From Desulfoferula sp040751985 (GTDB taxonomy: Bacteria > Desulfobacterota > Desulfarculia > Desulfarculales > Desulfarculaceae): a stretch of 64,000 nucleotides of DNA. The stretch covers positions 36,497 through 100,496 of the forward strand of contig JBFMFU010000071.1 of NCBI GenBank assembly GCA_040751985.1, written 5' to 3'. A program made the translations under genes and the position numbers. Below, piece by piece: positions 26,370-34,950 of the stretch. Within the stretch, counting starts at the first letter, position 1; each line of letters begins with the position of its first letter. The notes below the pieces were generated by a model. It had not been told where the DNA came from. It ran no database searches and was given only the letters and a program-made list of their open reading frames with translations.

Positions 26370-27248
26370 ATGCGCAGCGACCACTTCGCGGAGCTGGCCG
26401 GCGGCCGCTTCCACTACATTGACTGGGGCGGCTCCGGCCCCCTGCTGCACCTGGGCCACGCCACCGGCTTCTGCGCCGGGGCCTACACGCCCCTCGCCCA
26501 GCGCCTGACTCAGAGCTTCCAGGTGCTGGGCATGGACGACCGCGGCCACGGCCAGAGCATTGCCCCGGCCGACCCCCGGCGCATCAAGAACTGGATGGTC
26601 TTCGCCGAGGACTTCCGTGATTTTTTCCGAAGCCTGGGCCGGCCGCTGATCGCGGTGGGGCACTCACGGGCCGGGGTGGCCAGCATGCTGGTGGCCGCGT
26701 GTTGGCCGGAGCTGGTGCGGGCCCTGGTACTCATCGACCCCACCATCCTGCCCCTCAGCTGGATGTGGTGGTGGTACCTGGCCAAGAAGACCGGCGCCTC
26801 ACGCCTGGTGCCCATCGCCCGCCAGGCAGCCCGGCGGCGCAACGGATGGGCCTCGCGAGAGGAGATGCTGGCCAGCTACCAGGGCAAGGGCCCCTTCCCG
26901 GCCTGGCAGGAGGGCTTCCTGGAGGCCTACGTGAATGAGGGCAGCCGCCTGCGGCCCGACGGCCGGGTGGAGCTTTGCTGCGATCCGGCCTGGGAGTCGG
27001 CGGTGTTCGCCAACTGCTCCCACGACATCTGGCGCTACGTGCCCCGAGTGCACTGCCCGATCCTGGTCCTGTATGGCAAGGAGTCCGACACCTTCCTGCC
27101 GGCCGCGGTGCAACGCTTCGCTCGCCTGAACCCCCAGGCCCAGATGATAGGCCTGGAAAACACCAGCCACTTCGTGCCTATGGAGCGGCCCTCGGAAACC
27201 ACCGCGGCCATCATGGAGTTTGTGCAGAGACACGGCCTGCTGGGTTGA
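26370..27248 (+). CDS. Alpha/beta hydrolase
   Basis: A 292-aa alpha/beta-fold hydrolase. The oxyanion region is GHATGFCAGAY, the nucleophile elbow is VGHSRAGVASM (Ser about 100), the acid is probably the Asp in LYGKESDTFLP and the His is in NTSHFVPMERP. ATG 26370 gives the normal start (MRSDHFAELAGGRFHYIDWG). It lies about 100 bases after the AbfD-like gene and ends just before a terminator. It could be a thioesterase, lactonase or esterase. A lactonase opening gamma-lactones to 4-hydroxy acids would fit the neighbour, but that is only a guess. Confidence 0.78.
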   Translation: MRSDHFAELAGGRFHYIDWGGSGPLLHLGHATGFCAGAYTPLAQRLTQSFQVLGMDDRGHGQSIAPADPRRIKNWMVFAEDFRDFFRSLGRPLIAVGHSRAGVASMLVAACWPELVRALVLIDPTILPLSWMWWWYLAKKTGASRLVPIARQAARRRNGWASREEMLASYQGKGPFPAWQEGFLEAYVNEGSRLRPDGRVELCCDPAWESAVFANCSHDIWRYVPRVHCPILVLYGKESDTFLPAAVQRFARLNPQAQMIGLENTSHFVPMERPSETTAAIMEFVQRHGLLG

Positions 27249-27262
27249 GCATACGGAGGAAA

Positions 27263-27302
27263 TAAAAGCCCGGCCGGAGCGCTCCGGCCGGGTGGCTTTT
27301 TT
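27263..27302. terminator. Bidirectional rho-independent terminator
   Basis: AAAAGCC plus CGGCCGGAGC pairs with GCTCCGGCCG plus GGCTTTTTT around a symmetrical centre, with A and T tracts on the two sides. It lies between the convergent hydrolase and LivF genes. Confidence 0.88.
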
Positions 27303-27312
27303 GGACGGGCGC

Positions 27313-28071
27313 CTACAGGCCCAGGTAGGTCTTGCGGATCACCTCATCGGCCAGTAGTTCCTCGCCCTGACCCTCAGCGATGATCTTGCCCGAGGAGAGC
27401 ACGTAGTTGCGCGAGGCCATCTTGAATACCCGCGCCACCTCCTGCTCCACCAGCAGGATGGTGATGCCCAGCTTGCGTATCTTCATGATCGTCTGGAACA
27501 CCTCCTCACGCAGCAGCGGCGCCAGGCCGGTGGAGGGTTCGTCGATGAGTAGCAGCTTGGGCTGGGACATCAGGGCCCGGCCAATGGCCAGCATCTGCTG
27601 CTCGCCGCCGGAGAGGGTGCCCGAAACCTGCTTGGAGCGCTGGGACAGCACCGGGAAGAGCTTGTAGACCTTATCCAGGTTCTGGGCCTTGCTGGCCTGG
27701 TCCTTACTGAGATAGGCGCCGGCCAGCAGGTTGTCCAGGACCGTCATCTCCCGGAAAGGCCGCCGCCGCTCCGGGCAGTGCACCAGGCCCAGCCTAACGA
27801 TCTCGTGGGCCGGCGTGTGCTCGATGGGCACGCCGTCAAAGCTCACCTGGCCTTCGATGGTCACGTCGCCACCGGCAGTGCCGCGCAGGTTCTCCTTCTC
27901 CCAAGCCACCAGGCCGGTGATGGCCCGCAGGATGGTGGACTTGCCCGCGCCGTTGGGCCCCACCAGGCTGACCAGCTCGCCGCGGTCCACGTGCAGGCTG
28001 ATGTTGTTGATCAGCATGGCCTTGTCGTAGCAGACCGTGAGGTTGATTACGTCCAGCAGCACCTCAGGCAC
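27313..28071 (-). CDS. livF: LIV-type ABC transporter ATPase LivF
   Basis: A 252-aa ATPase. Walker A is GPNGAGKST (about 38-46), the signature is LSGGEQQ, Walker B is LLLIDEPSTGLAP and the switch His position is replaced by Gln in LLVEQEVAR, as is usual in LivF. An insertion around residue 60 (WEKENLRGTAGGD) lengthens it relative to the copy at 9797. It overlaps the end of LivG by eight bases. It is the last gene of the operon before the terminator. Confidence 0.9.
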   Translation of the reverse strand: MPEVLLDVINLTVCYDKAMLINNISLHVDRGELVSLVGPNGAGKSTILRAITGLVAWEKENLRGTAGGDVTIEGQVSFDGVPIEHTPAHEIVRLGLVHCPERRRPFREMTVLDNLLAGAYLSKDQASKAQNLDKVYKLFPVLSQRSKQVSGTLSGGEQQMLAIGRALMSQPKLLLIDEPSTGLAPLLREEVFQTIMKIRKLGITILLVEQEVARVFKMASRNYVLSSGKIIAEGQGEELLADEVIRKTYLGL

Positions 28072-28831
28072 CTCCTTCGCCCAGATAGGCCTCGATGACT
28101 TCGCGGTTGTTCACCACCTCCTCGGGCGTGCCGTCGGCGATCACGGTGCCGAAGTTGAGCACGATGATGCGGTCCACGATCTTCATGAGCTGCTGCAGCT
28201 TGTGCTCGATGATGATCATGGCCGGGCCCTCACTATGCAGGCGGCCGAAGCGGCCGCCCTTGTGCAGCCGCTGGATGGATTTGGCCATCAGGTCGGTCTC
28301 GGCCGGGCTCAGGCCGCCGAAGGGCTCGTCCAGGATCAACAGCTCGGGATCGGTGGCCACTGCCCGGGCCACCTCCAGGCGCTTGAGGTCCCCCTGGGAC
28401 AGGGTGGAGGCCTTCTCCAGGGCCATGTCGGAGATGCCGGCGAACTCCAGGGCGTCCATGGCCTTGGCCTCCACCCGCTTGACCCACTCGCCGCGCTTCA
28501 TGGCCCGCGGGCTCAGGCAGGAGACCATCACGTTGGCGATGATGGGCAGGCGGCGGAAGGGGCGCATGTTCTGGAAAGTGGCGGCGATGCCGCGGTTGAC
28601 CACGTCCCAGGTCTTCAGGCCCGTGATGTTGCGGCCCTTGAAGTGCACCTTGCCCTGATCAGGCTTGAGGATGCCGCAGATCAGGCGCACCAGAGTGGTC
28701 TTGCCCGCCCCGTTGGGCCCGATCAGGCCCACCATCTCCTGGCGGCCCATGGCGAAGGTTACGTTGTTGATGGCCCGCAGCCCGCCGAAGTCCTTGGTCA
28801 GGCCGCTGATGTCCAAGAAGGGGGCGGTCAT
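28064..28831 (-). CDS. livG: LIV-type ABC transporter ATPase LivG
   Basis: A 255-aa ATPase. Walker A is GPNGAGKTT, the signature is LSQGDLKRLEVARA and Walker B is LLILDEPFGGLSP. An insert near residue 195 (KGGRFGRLHSEGPA) precedes MIIIEHKLQQL. The tail VIEAYLGEGG is standard for LivG. It is one base downstream of the acyl-CoA synthetase stop, so transporter and synthetase are tightly co-expressed. Confidence 0.9.
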   Translation of the reverse strand: MTAPFLDISGLTKDFGGLRAINNVTFAMGRQEMVGLIGPNGAGKTTLVRLICGILKPDQGKVHFKGRNITGLKTWDVVNRGIAATFQNMRPFRRLPIIANVMVSCLSPRAMKRGEWVKRVEAKAMDALEFAGISDMALEKASTLSQGDLKRLEVARAVATDPELLILDEPFGGLSPAETDLMAKSIQRLHKGGRFGRLHSEGPAMIIIEHKLQQLMKIVDRIIVLNFGTVIADGTPEEVVNNREVIEAYLGEGGA

Positions 28832-28832
28832 G

Positions 28833-30545
28833 CTAGGCCTCCTCCGCCTCTTCCCTCAGCTCCCGGCGGGACACCTTGCCCACGTCCGTCTTGGGCAGCT
28901 CGCCGCGGAACTCGATGATCTGGGGCACCTTGTAATGGGCCAGCTTCTCGGCGCAGTACTTGATCAGCTCCTCCTCGGAGACCTTGCCGCGGGCCTCGGG
29001 CTGCAGCACCACGTAGGCCTTGATGCGGTTGCCCACCTTGGGATCGGGTACACCCACCACCCCGGCCGCCTTGACCTGGGGATGACCGTAGAGCACCTCC
29101 TCCACGTGCTTGGCGAACACCGAGTAGCCCTTGTGCTTGATCAGGTCGCGCTTGCGGTCGAAGAAGTGGAAGTAGCCCTCCTGGTCCATGCTCACCAGGT
29201 CTCCGGTACGCAGCCAGATCTTGCCCTCCAGCTGGATCATGGTCTCGGCGTTGGACTCGGGCCGCTGCCAGTAGCCCTGCATGATGTTGGGGCCGGAGAG
29301 GATCAACTCGCCCACCTCGCCCACGGGCATGAACTCGGTGCCCTCGTGGTTGACGATGGCCGCGTACATGTTGGGGATGGGCAGGCCGAAGGAACCCTGC
29401 TTGGGCCGCGCCAGGGGATTCGTGTGGCTCACGGCGCTGGTCTCGGTCATGCCGTAGCCCTCGATGATGCGGCTGCCGGTGCGCCGCTCCCAACCCTGCA
29501 CCGTGGACTCGTGCAGGGTGTCGGCGCCGCAGACGATGAGCTTCAGGCGCTTCCAGTTCACGCGGTCGGTCTTGTCGTACTCCTTGAGGTACTCGTACAG
29601 GGTGGGCACCCCGTAGAAGCCCGAGGCGCCGTAGCGCTCCACCGCGGCCAGGATGTCGTCCATGTCCGGGGTGGTGAACAGCACCAGGGTGAAGCCGTGG
29701 ATCAGGCCGGTGAGCATGAGCACCACCTGGCCGTAGATGTGGAAGAAGGGCAGGAAGGCGATGGCCGTCTCCTTGCCGTCCTCGAACTCGCCCTGCCAGA
29801 AGGCCAGGGCCTGGGCCTGGCAGGCGATCATGTTGTAGTGGGTGAGCATGGCCGCCTTGGGCAGACCGGTGGTGCCGCCGGTGTAGGGCAGCGCGGCCAG
29901 GTCCTTCTGAGGGTCGATCTGCACCGCCGGCGGCTGGGGCGGGTATTTCTTAAGCAGCTCCTGGAAGGGCAAGAGCCCCGCCGCCTTGATCTGGGCCGCG
30001 TCGGGCACCTGCAGTCCGCCGTAGGCCTTGGCCATGACCTTCTTGGCGAACATCTTCTTGAGCGCCGGCAGGTACTCGTCCACGCTGGTGATGATGATGT
30101 TCTTCACCTTCACGCCGGACTTAGCCACGTTGTCGTAGAGGATGTCCTGACAGACTACGGCTTGGGCCCCGCTGTCGGAGAGCTGGTGGGCCACCTCCCG
30201 GCTGGTGTAGACCGGGCTCACCGGCGTGACCACCGCCCCGGCCTTGAGGGCGCCCATGTAGGCGATGACGTACTGTGGGCAATTGAGCAGGAACAACGCC
30301 ACCCGGTCGCCCTTTTGCACGCCCAGGTCGGCCAGGGCCGTGGCGAAGCGGTCGGCCGCTTCCTTGAGTTCGTGGTAGCTGATCTTCTTGCCGTAGAAGA
30401 TCAGGGCCGGCTTGCTGCCCCACTGGGCCGCGGTCTCGTCGAAAATCTGGGGGATGGATTTCAGAGGGATATCCATCTCCGCGGACACGCCCGGGGGGTA
30501 GAACTTCAACCAAGGTTTGGAGAGGTAGTAGTCTTTGGCTTCCAT
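28833..30545 (-). CDS. AMP-forming acyl-CoA synthetase within a transporter operon
   Basis: A 570-aa long- or medium-chain acyl-CoA ligase. The P-loop is LPYTGGTTGLPKAAMLTH, A5 is GYGMTETSAV, A7 is LRTGDLV and the catalytic lysine is in LPKTDVGKVSRR. ATG 30545 is preferred because GAGGTGA lies six bases upstream; a GTG at 30554 is in frame. Its place between LivM and LivG suggests that the transporter's substrate is a carboxylic acid that is activated on entry. Chain-length preference cannot be read from the sequence. Confidence 0.87.
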   Translation of the reverse strand: MEAKDYYLSKPWLKFYPPGVSAEMDIPLKSIPQIFDETAAQWGSKPALIFYGKKISYHELKEAADRFATALADLGVQKGDRVALFLLNCPQYVIAYMGALKAGAVVTPVSPVYTSREVAHQLSDSGAQAVVCQDILYDNVAKSGVKVKNIIITSVDEYLPALKKMFAKKVMAKAYGGLQVPDAAQIKAAGLLPFQELLKKYPPQPPAVQIDPQKDLAALPYTGGTTGLPKAAMLTHYNMIACQAQALAFWQGEFEDGKETAIAFLPFFHIYGQVVLMLTGLIHGFTLVLFTTPDMDDILAAVERYGASGFYGVPTLYEYLKEYDKTDRVNWKRLKLIVCGADTLHESTVQGWERRTGSRIIEGYGMTETSAVSHTNPLARPKQGSFGLPIPNMYAAIVNHEGTEFMPVGEVGELILSGPNIMQGYWQRPESNAETMIQLEGKIWLRTGDLVSMDQEGYFHFFDRKRDLIKHKGYSVFAKHVEEVLYGHPQVKAAGVVGVPDPKVGNRIKAYVVLQPEARGKVSEEELIKYCAEKLAHYKVPQIIEFRGELPKTDVGKVSRRELREEAEEA

Positions 30546-30587
30546 GCGCGTCACCTCAAAGGATGATAGGGGGCGAGGTCGCCCCGC

Positions 30588-31628
30588 CTAGTCCAACACT
30601 GCGTCGCAGATCCGGCAGTTGCTGCGCGAGGCCACGTTGCGTGCCTTGCAGCGGGGGCATATGGTTTCGATCTTGTCGCGTATCCAGGGGATCAACCCCT
30701 CGGGCATGTACAGGAGAGTCACCAGCACCAGCACCGCGAAGACCAGCATGCGGGCCTGGGGGATGAAGCGCAGCAGCTCCATCAGCGGGAAGAGGATGAA
30801 CACCCCGGCGATGGGCCCGTAGATGGAGACCATGCCGCCGAACACCGCCCAGATGATCACCTGGAAGGACATGGCCACCTCCAGGGTGGAGGGGCCGGCC
30901 AGGCGCATGAAGTGGGCGTAGAGTCCGCCGGAGATGCCGGCCAGGAACCCGCTGACGCAGAAGGCCATGAGCTTGTAGCGGGTGGTGTTGATGCCCGAGG
31001 CCCGGCAGGCCAGCTCATCCTCGCGGATGGCGTGCAGGATGATGCCGGTCTTGGAGTCGGTGACCTTCCACATGGCGAAGCTCAGGACCAGCATCACCAG
31101 CACCGCGATGTAGTAGTCCGCCACGTGCGAGGTGGACAGGCGGGACAGGCCGGAGATGCCCAGCTCGCCGCCGCTGATGTCGGGTATGGCGAAGACCACG
31201 CCCATCAGGATGATGGGGAAGGAAAGGGTGGTCAGGGCCAGGTAGGCCCCGCGCAGCCGCAGGCAGGGGATGCCCACGATCAGCCCGGCCAGCACACCGC
31301 CCAGGGCGCCCAGGGGGATGGAGCCCCAGGGCGGCAGGCCCAGGTGCATATTCAGCAGGGCCGTGGCGTAGGCCGCCACCCCGAAGAACAGGGCGTGGCC
31401 GAAGTTCATCTGCCCGGTGAAGCCCGAAAGAAAATCCCAGCTCCCGGCCAAGAGAGCGAAGATCGAGGTCAGGATGAGGATGCGCAGGATGTAGCTGTCT
31501 TGGGTGAACACCGGCAGCAAGAGCAGCGCCAGTACGAACACCAGCACCGCGATGCGGCTGGGCAACACCAGCACCTCGTTGCGGAAGATGACGCCGACTC
31601 TTCTCAGATGCGCGGTCAGCAGGCCCAT
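30588..31628 (-). CDS. livM: LivM permease with C-terminal zinc ribbon
   Basis: A 346-aa inner-membrane permease with the LivM motif SWDFLSGFTGQMNFGHALFFGVAAY (about 63-87) and GPIAGVFILFPLMELLRF near the end. After the last membrane segment the protein continues with a soluble tail that holds Cys324, Cys327, Cys338 and Cys341 in a CxxC-x10-CxxC pattern, CPRCKARN then NCRICD, a probable zinc ribbon. The other two LivM proteins in this window lack it. The tail would face the cytoplasm near the ATPases. Confidence 0.88.
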   Translation of the reverse strand: MGLLTAHLRRVGVIFRNEVLVLPSRIAVLVFVLALLLLPVFTQDSYILRILILTSIFALLAGSWDFLSGFTGQMNFGHALFFGVAAYATALLNMHLGLPPWGSIPLGALGGVLAGLIVGIPCLRLRGAYLALTTLSFPIILMGVVFAIPDISGGELGISGLSRLSTSHVADYYIAVLVMLVLSFAMWKVTDSKTGIILHAIREDELACRASGINTTRYKLMAFCVSGFLAGISGGLYAHFMRLAGPSTLEVAMSFQVIIWAVFGGMVSIYGPIAGVFILFPLMELLRFIPQARMLVFAVLVLVTLLYMPEGLIPWIRDKIETICPRCKARNVASRSNCRICDAVLD

Positions 31629-31630
31629 GG

Positions 31631-32500
31631 CTATCTCTCTTCCTCAAAAACCACGCCGAACAGCCCCTCCGGCCGGATGAGCAGCACCAGGATCATGATG
31701 GACAGGGCCACCGAGTCCTTGAGGAAGGCGCCCAGGGGGATGAGGAACACCACCAGGGCCTCGGTAAAGCCGATGATGTAGGCCCCCACGAAGCTGCCCT
31801 CGATGCTGCCCAAGCCGCCCAGCACCACGATGGCCAGCATCATGATCAGCGGGTGCATCCACATGTGCGGGTCCAACACCACCAGGGGCACCACGATGGC
31901 CCCGGCGATGGCGGCCAGGCCCACCGACACCGCCATTGCCCACATGGCCACCCGGGTCACGTTCATGCCCATGAGGTTGGCCACTTCCCGGTCCTGGGCC
32001 GTGGAGCGGATGGCCAGACCCACCGAAGTCTTCATCAAGAACAGCCGCACCGCCAGCAGCACCACCAAGGCCACCCCCAGGGCCAGCAGGTGCTGCCAGG
32101 TGACCTTGACTCCCAGCAGCCAGGTGTAGCCCTTGATCAAAGGCGGCACCCCCAGGAAGTGCCCACCGAAGGCCATCAGAAAGGCCTCCTGGATGACCAT
32201 GGCCAGGGCGATGGTGCCGATGAGCACCGCCGCCTCGTGCTCCTGGATGGGCTTGATGAACAGCCGGTAGCAGGCCAGGCCCACGGCCACCGTCACCGGC
32301 AGGGCGCAGAGCATGGCCAACAGAGGCGACAGCCCCGCGTAGCTGAAGCCCATGTAGATGAAGTAGGCCGAAGCCATGTAAAAGGCGGTATGGGCAATGT
32401 TGACGATGCGGGCCACGCCCATCACCAGGGAGAAGCCGATGGCCAACAAGGCGTAGACGCTCCCGTTGATCAGGCCGTTGATGAGAATGTCCATTAACAT
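31631..32500 (-). CDS. livH: LIV-type ABC transporter permease LivH
   Basis: A 289-aa inner-membrane permease. The motif LVMGVARIVNIAHTAFYMAS lies at about 24-43 and VVLGGLGSIEGSFVGAYIIG near residue 225. It starts with two closely spaced ATGs (32500 and 32494); GGGAG is placed for the first. It is two bases from LivM. The binding-protein gene is 136 bases upstream, with a strong hairpin between. Confidence 0.9.
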   Translation of the reverse strand: MLMDILINGLINGSVYALLAIGFSLVMGVARIVNIAHTAFYMASAYFIYMGFSYAGLSPLLAMLCALPVTVAVGLACYRLFIKPIQEHEAAVLIGTIALAMVIQEAFLMAFGGHFLGVPPLIKGYTWLLGVKVTWQHLLALGVALVVLLAVRLFLMKTSVGLAIRSTAQDREVANLMGMNVTRVAMWAMAVSVGLAAIAGAIVVPLVVLDPHMWMHPLIMMLAIVVLGGLGSIEGSFVGAYIIGFTEALVVFLIPLGAFLKDSVALSIMILVLLIRPEGLFGVVFEEER

Positions 32501-32591
32501 GCGGCCACTCCCGCAGCAGCAGGTTTACACATCGGCGGCGGCCAGGCCGGGCAAGGGCCGGGCGCCCGCCCTATGGCGTCCCCCTGCCCCG

Positions 32592-32621
32592 GCCCGGCGC
32601 CGCAGGAAGCCGGCGCCGGGC
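32592..32621 (-). other. 11-bp hairpin between binding protein and livH
   Basis: GCCCGGCGCCG and its exact complement flank an 8-base loop. No T tract follows on the minus strand. Such hairpins after binding-protein genes often stabilise the upstream mRNA and keep the binding protein in excess over the permease. Confidence 0.5.
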
Positions 32622-32636
32622 GGGGAACGGGTTGGG

Positions 32637-33911
32637 TTACTTCTTGTAGCGCTTGATCACCCAGGGCGGGAACTTCACGGGCACGGTGCCCTCATAGGTG
32701 ACGCCCTCCCACTTGTAGGGCCACACGCACATGTTCTTGCCGCCCTGCCACTGGGTGCCCAGGGAGGTCACGAACTTGGGACCCCAGATCACGTCATGGT
32801 CCTTGCTGAAGGCCAGCAAGCCGGCGGTGCCCACCGTCTTGGACTTCTCCAGGACCGGCACCAGCTTGTCCGAGTTCACGGTGCTGGCCTTTTCCACCGC
32901 CCAGGCCAGCAGGTGCACCGCGTCATAGGTGCCGGCCGTGTAGTTGGGCGCCTCCTTGAAGTTCTTCTTGTAGGCATTGTAGAAGGGAATGGTGTGCTCG
33001 GTCATCTTGACCGGGGCGTAGGTGTTGAGCGTCTGGGTGTACTCGCCCTTGCCGCCGGTGGCCGCCCAGAAGCCGTCCTTCTGGGCCTCCACGTTGATGC
33101 CCACCACCGGCGCCGGCACCTGCAGCTCGCCCCACTGCTTGGCAAAGGGGATGCCCACCGAGGCCGAGAAGCTGGTGAAAATTATGTTGGCCCCCGAGCG
33201 CTGAATGGCCCCCAACTCTGCAGTAACATCCTTGGCCACCGGCGAGGGCCGCCACACGCCCGCCACCTTGATGCCCATCTTGGGCAGCATGGCCTTGGCC
33301 GCGGCCACGATGGGCTCGTTCCAGGCCGCCTTCTCGGCGATGATGGCCACCGAGAGCTCCTTGAGGCCGAAGGCCTGCTTCATCATGGCCGCCACGGTGC
33401 CCAGCTGGATGAAGATGACCTTGCCCAGGAACTTGGAGTTGATGGGCGTGATGCGGAACCAATACTTATAGCGGTTGTAGTTCTTGGTCACCCGCGTGCA
33501 CAGCTCCGGGTGCGCCGCGCCGCAGCCCAGGAAGATCTTCTTGTTGTCCATGGCGATGTCCTGCATCACCAGGACCGCCTCGCTGCGGAAGCCGCCCACG
33601 ATGAAGTCTACCTTGTGCCGGGTGATGGCCAGCTCCATGGCGTTGGTGGCATCGGGGATGGACATGAACTCGTTGGTGTCCACCTTGACCAGCTCGATGG
33701 GCCGTTTGACGTTGCCCACCTTGACGCCGCCCTTGGCGTTGATCTCCATGGCGGCCAGGGTGGCTCCGTTCCAGTGCCCCTCACCTTGGGTGAAAGACAT
33801 GGGGCCGGCCACGCCGATCTTGATGGGCTGCACCGCCTGGGCGGCGCCACACAGACCCACCACCAGAACCGCCGCCAGCAGTATGCGACCTAAGACTCCG
33901 ATCCTTCTCAT
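32637..33911 (-). CDS. LIV-type ABC transporter periplasmic binding protein
   Basis: A 424-aa binding protein. The signal peptide is MRR, then a hydrophobic stretch ending CGAAQA before VQPIK. The mature protein begins IKIGVAGPMSFTQGEGHWNG, the Peripla_BP_6 opening, and contains VDFIVGGFRSEAVLVMQD. GGGAGGGG lies before the ATG. It is the first gene of the operon that also encodes LivHM, a synthetase and LivGF. The ligand may be a carboxylate, judging from the synthetase in the operon. Confidence 0.88.
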   Translation of the reverse strand: MRRIGVLGRILLAAVLVVGLCGAAQAVQPIKIGVAGPMSFTQGEGHWNGATLAAMEINAKGGVKVGNVKRPIELVKVDTNEFMSIPDATNAMELAITRHKVDFIVGGFRSEAVLVMQDIAMDNKKIFLGCGAAHPELCTRVTKNYNRYKYWFRITPINSKFLGKVIFIQLGTVAAMMKQAFGLKELSVAIIAEKAAWNEPIVAAAKAMLPKMGIKVAGVWRPSPVAKDVTAELGAIQRSGANIIFTSFSASVGIPFAKQWGELQVPAPVVGINVEAQKDGFWAATGGKGEYTQTLNTYAPVKMTEHTIPFYNAYKKNFKEAPNYTAGTYDAVHLLAWAVEKASTVNSDKLVPVLEKSKTVGTAGLLAFSKDHDVIWGPKFVTSLGTQWQGGKNMCVWPYKWEGVTYEGTVPVKFPPWVIKRYKK

Positions 33912-34043
33912 AATGAACCCCTCCCTTAAAGAAATGTCAGCCGCCCAGTCTCAGCGGGAGGCCCCGCCATCCAAGGTGTCCTAACCAGGAGCTAACCGCC
34001 GGGCCTGAGGCGTTGTTGACGCCACGGCTGGGCCAACTTCATT

Positions 34044-34092
34044 ACTTCTGGCTTCGCGAGAAGACCTCACGCGAGGAGCTTCTGCCAGAAGT
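34044..34092. other. Long imperfect hairpin
   Basis: ACTTCTGGC (34044-34052) pairs perfectly with GCCAGAAGT (34084-34092). Inside, AGAAG pairs with CTTCT and CCTC with GAGG around an ACGC tetraloop, with one 6-base bulge. It lies about 130 bases upstream of the binding-protein start and could be a leader structure on the minus strand. Confidence 0.4.
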
Positions 34093-34394
34093 GGGCCCCG
34101 GACATTGTCTCGACTAACCCCTGCGCCCGAGGGTGCAGGGGATCGGCAGCAAGGGAGAAGAACCGAAACCGCGGCTTGGGCGCAGATCAAGGACGCCGCC
34201 GAAACGCAACACGGGCCAACGGGGAGGCATGGGGGGGTCTGAGCGGAAGCGGCAGACCCGCAAAAAAGGCGGCGAGGTAATCTGCAACGCAAGCCTCTGT
34301 GACTCACCAAACAATGGCGCCATGTAGTGATCATCCTACACAGGCGGTTCACTGCGATTCAACAACGCGGCCCCGCGCTGTGTCAACCAAATTT

Positions 34395-34408
34395 TGAACG
34401 TTTGTTCA
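34395..34408. promoter_or_regulatory. Inverted repeat TGAAC-N4-GTTCA
   Basis: TGAACGTTTGTTCA sits between the two divergent operons in AT-rich DNA, about 60 bases before the MarR promoter. It has the size of a dimeric repressor site. No partner can be named. Confidence 0.4.
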
Positions 34409-34465
34409 CTTTTTTCCTCAAGGACTTCGCCGGCCTCGCTGCGCAGGCTCTGCTGCGGAAAAAAT

Positions 34466-34495
34466 TTGACTCCGCCCGGCCTTTGGAGTTATTTT
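34466..34495 (+). promoter_or_regulatory. Promoter of the marR operon
   Basis: TTGACT (34466-34471), an 18-base spacer and TATTTT (34490-34495) form a plausible sigma-70-type promoter. The -10 region lies inside the 16-base operator at 34489-34504, as expected for autorepression. Confidence 0.5.
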
Positions 34496-34504
34496 GTATG
34501 CTAA
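34489..34504. promoter_or_regulatory. MarR operator, copy 1
   Basis: TTATTTTGTATGCTAA matches the copy at 34951-34966 at 15 of 16 bases. The second copy shows the inverted ends TTAG-N8-CTAA. The two sites flank the marR gene, one before it and one before the next gene, which points to MarR as the binding protein. Confidence 0.65.
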
Positions 34505-34522
34505 CGATATCTGGGGCGCAGA

Positions 34523-34936
34523 GTGGACTCCTACGAAGACTGCATAATCTTTCTGCTGGCCAAGGCCTACCAGCGGGGGCACGCGGAGCTAAAGAAGCGG
34601 CTGGAGCCCTTCGGCCTGACCCCCCTGCAGCAGTTGATCCTGGCCGTCCTGGTGCAAGAGGAAGGGCAGTCGGCGGCCGAGATCGGCAAGCGCCTAGTCC
34701 TGGACGGCGCCACGCTCTCGGGTACCCTGGACCGCATGGCCGAAAAGGGCCTGGTGCGCAAGGAGAGCGACCCCAGCGACAAGCGCATGCTGCGGGTGCA
34801 CCTGACGGCCAAGGCCCGGGGTCTGATCGAGGCCCTGCGCCAGGCCCGCCAGGAGACCAACCAGCAAATTTTAGGGCGTCTTTCCCTGGAGGAAAAGCTG
34901 CTGCTCAAGCGCCTGCTCCGGGACCTGCAGGCCTGA
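34523..34936 (+). CDS. MarR family transcriptional regulator
   Basis: A 137-aa winged-helix regulator. LTPLQQLILAVLVQEEGQSA, then AAEIGKRLVLDGATLSGTLDRM is the recognition helix, and the wing is KESDPSDKRMLRVHLTAKA with the conserved Asp-Lys-Arg. The start is GTG with GGGGCGCAGA upstream. It leads the operon with the DsrE-like, oxidoreductase, amidase and MerB-like genes. Matching 16-base sites before it and after it suggest that it regulates itself and the genes behind it. Confidence 0.88.
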   Translation: MDSYEDCIIFLLAKAYQRGHAELKKRLEPFGLTPLQQLILAVLVQEEGQSAAEIGKRLVLDGATLSGTLDRMAEKGLVRKESDPSDKRMLRVHLTAKARGLIEALRQARQETNQQILGRLSLEEKLLLKRLLRDLQA

Positions 34937-34950
34937 GCCGGCGCCCAAAT

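Larger units (their letters stand above)
33912..34522. other. 611-base divergent intergenic region with several hairpins
   Basis: No gene is convincing here. The region separates the divergent binding-protein and MarR operons. It holds a large imperfect hairpin at 34044-34092, CCCCTGC/GCAGGGG at 34118-34141, GGGTCTG/CAGACCC at 34235-34259, ATGGCGCCAT at 34314-34323, the inverted repeat TGAAC-N4-GTTCA at 34395-34408 and the MarR promoter-operator at 34466-34504. The part around 34130-34290 is GC- and purine-rich, unlike a normal promoter, and could be a leader or small RNA. Confidence 0.45.

Noticed and set aside
28665..30566. A 633-codon plus-strand frame opposite the LivG and synthetase genes
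   Set aside because: It has no recognisable motif and crosses two genes with clear identities on the other strand.
34133..34327. A 64-codon Arg/Lys/Gly-rich frame in the 33912-34522 gap, and a group II intron or known RNA there
   Set aside because: The peptide has no ribosome site or family features. I found no intron domain V, tmRNA, SRP or RNase P signature, so only generic hairpins are reported.
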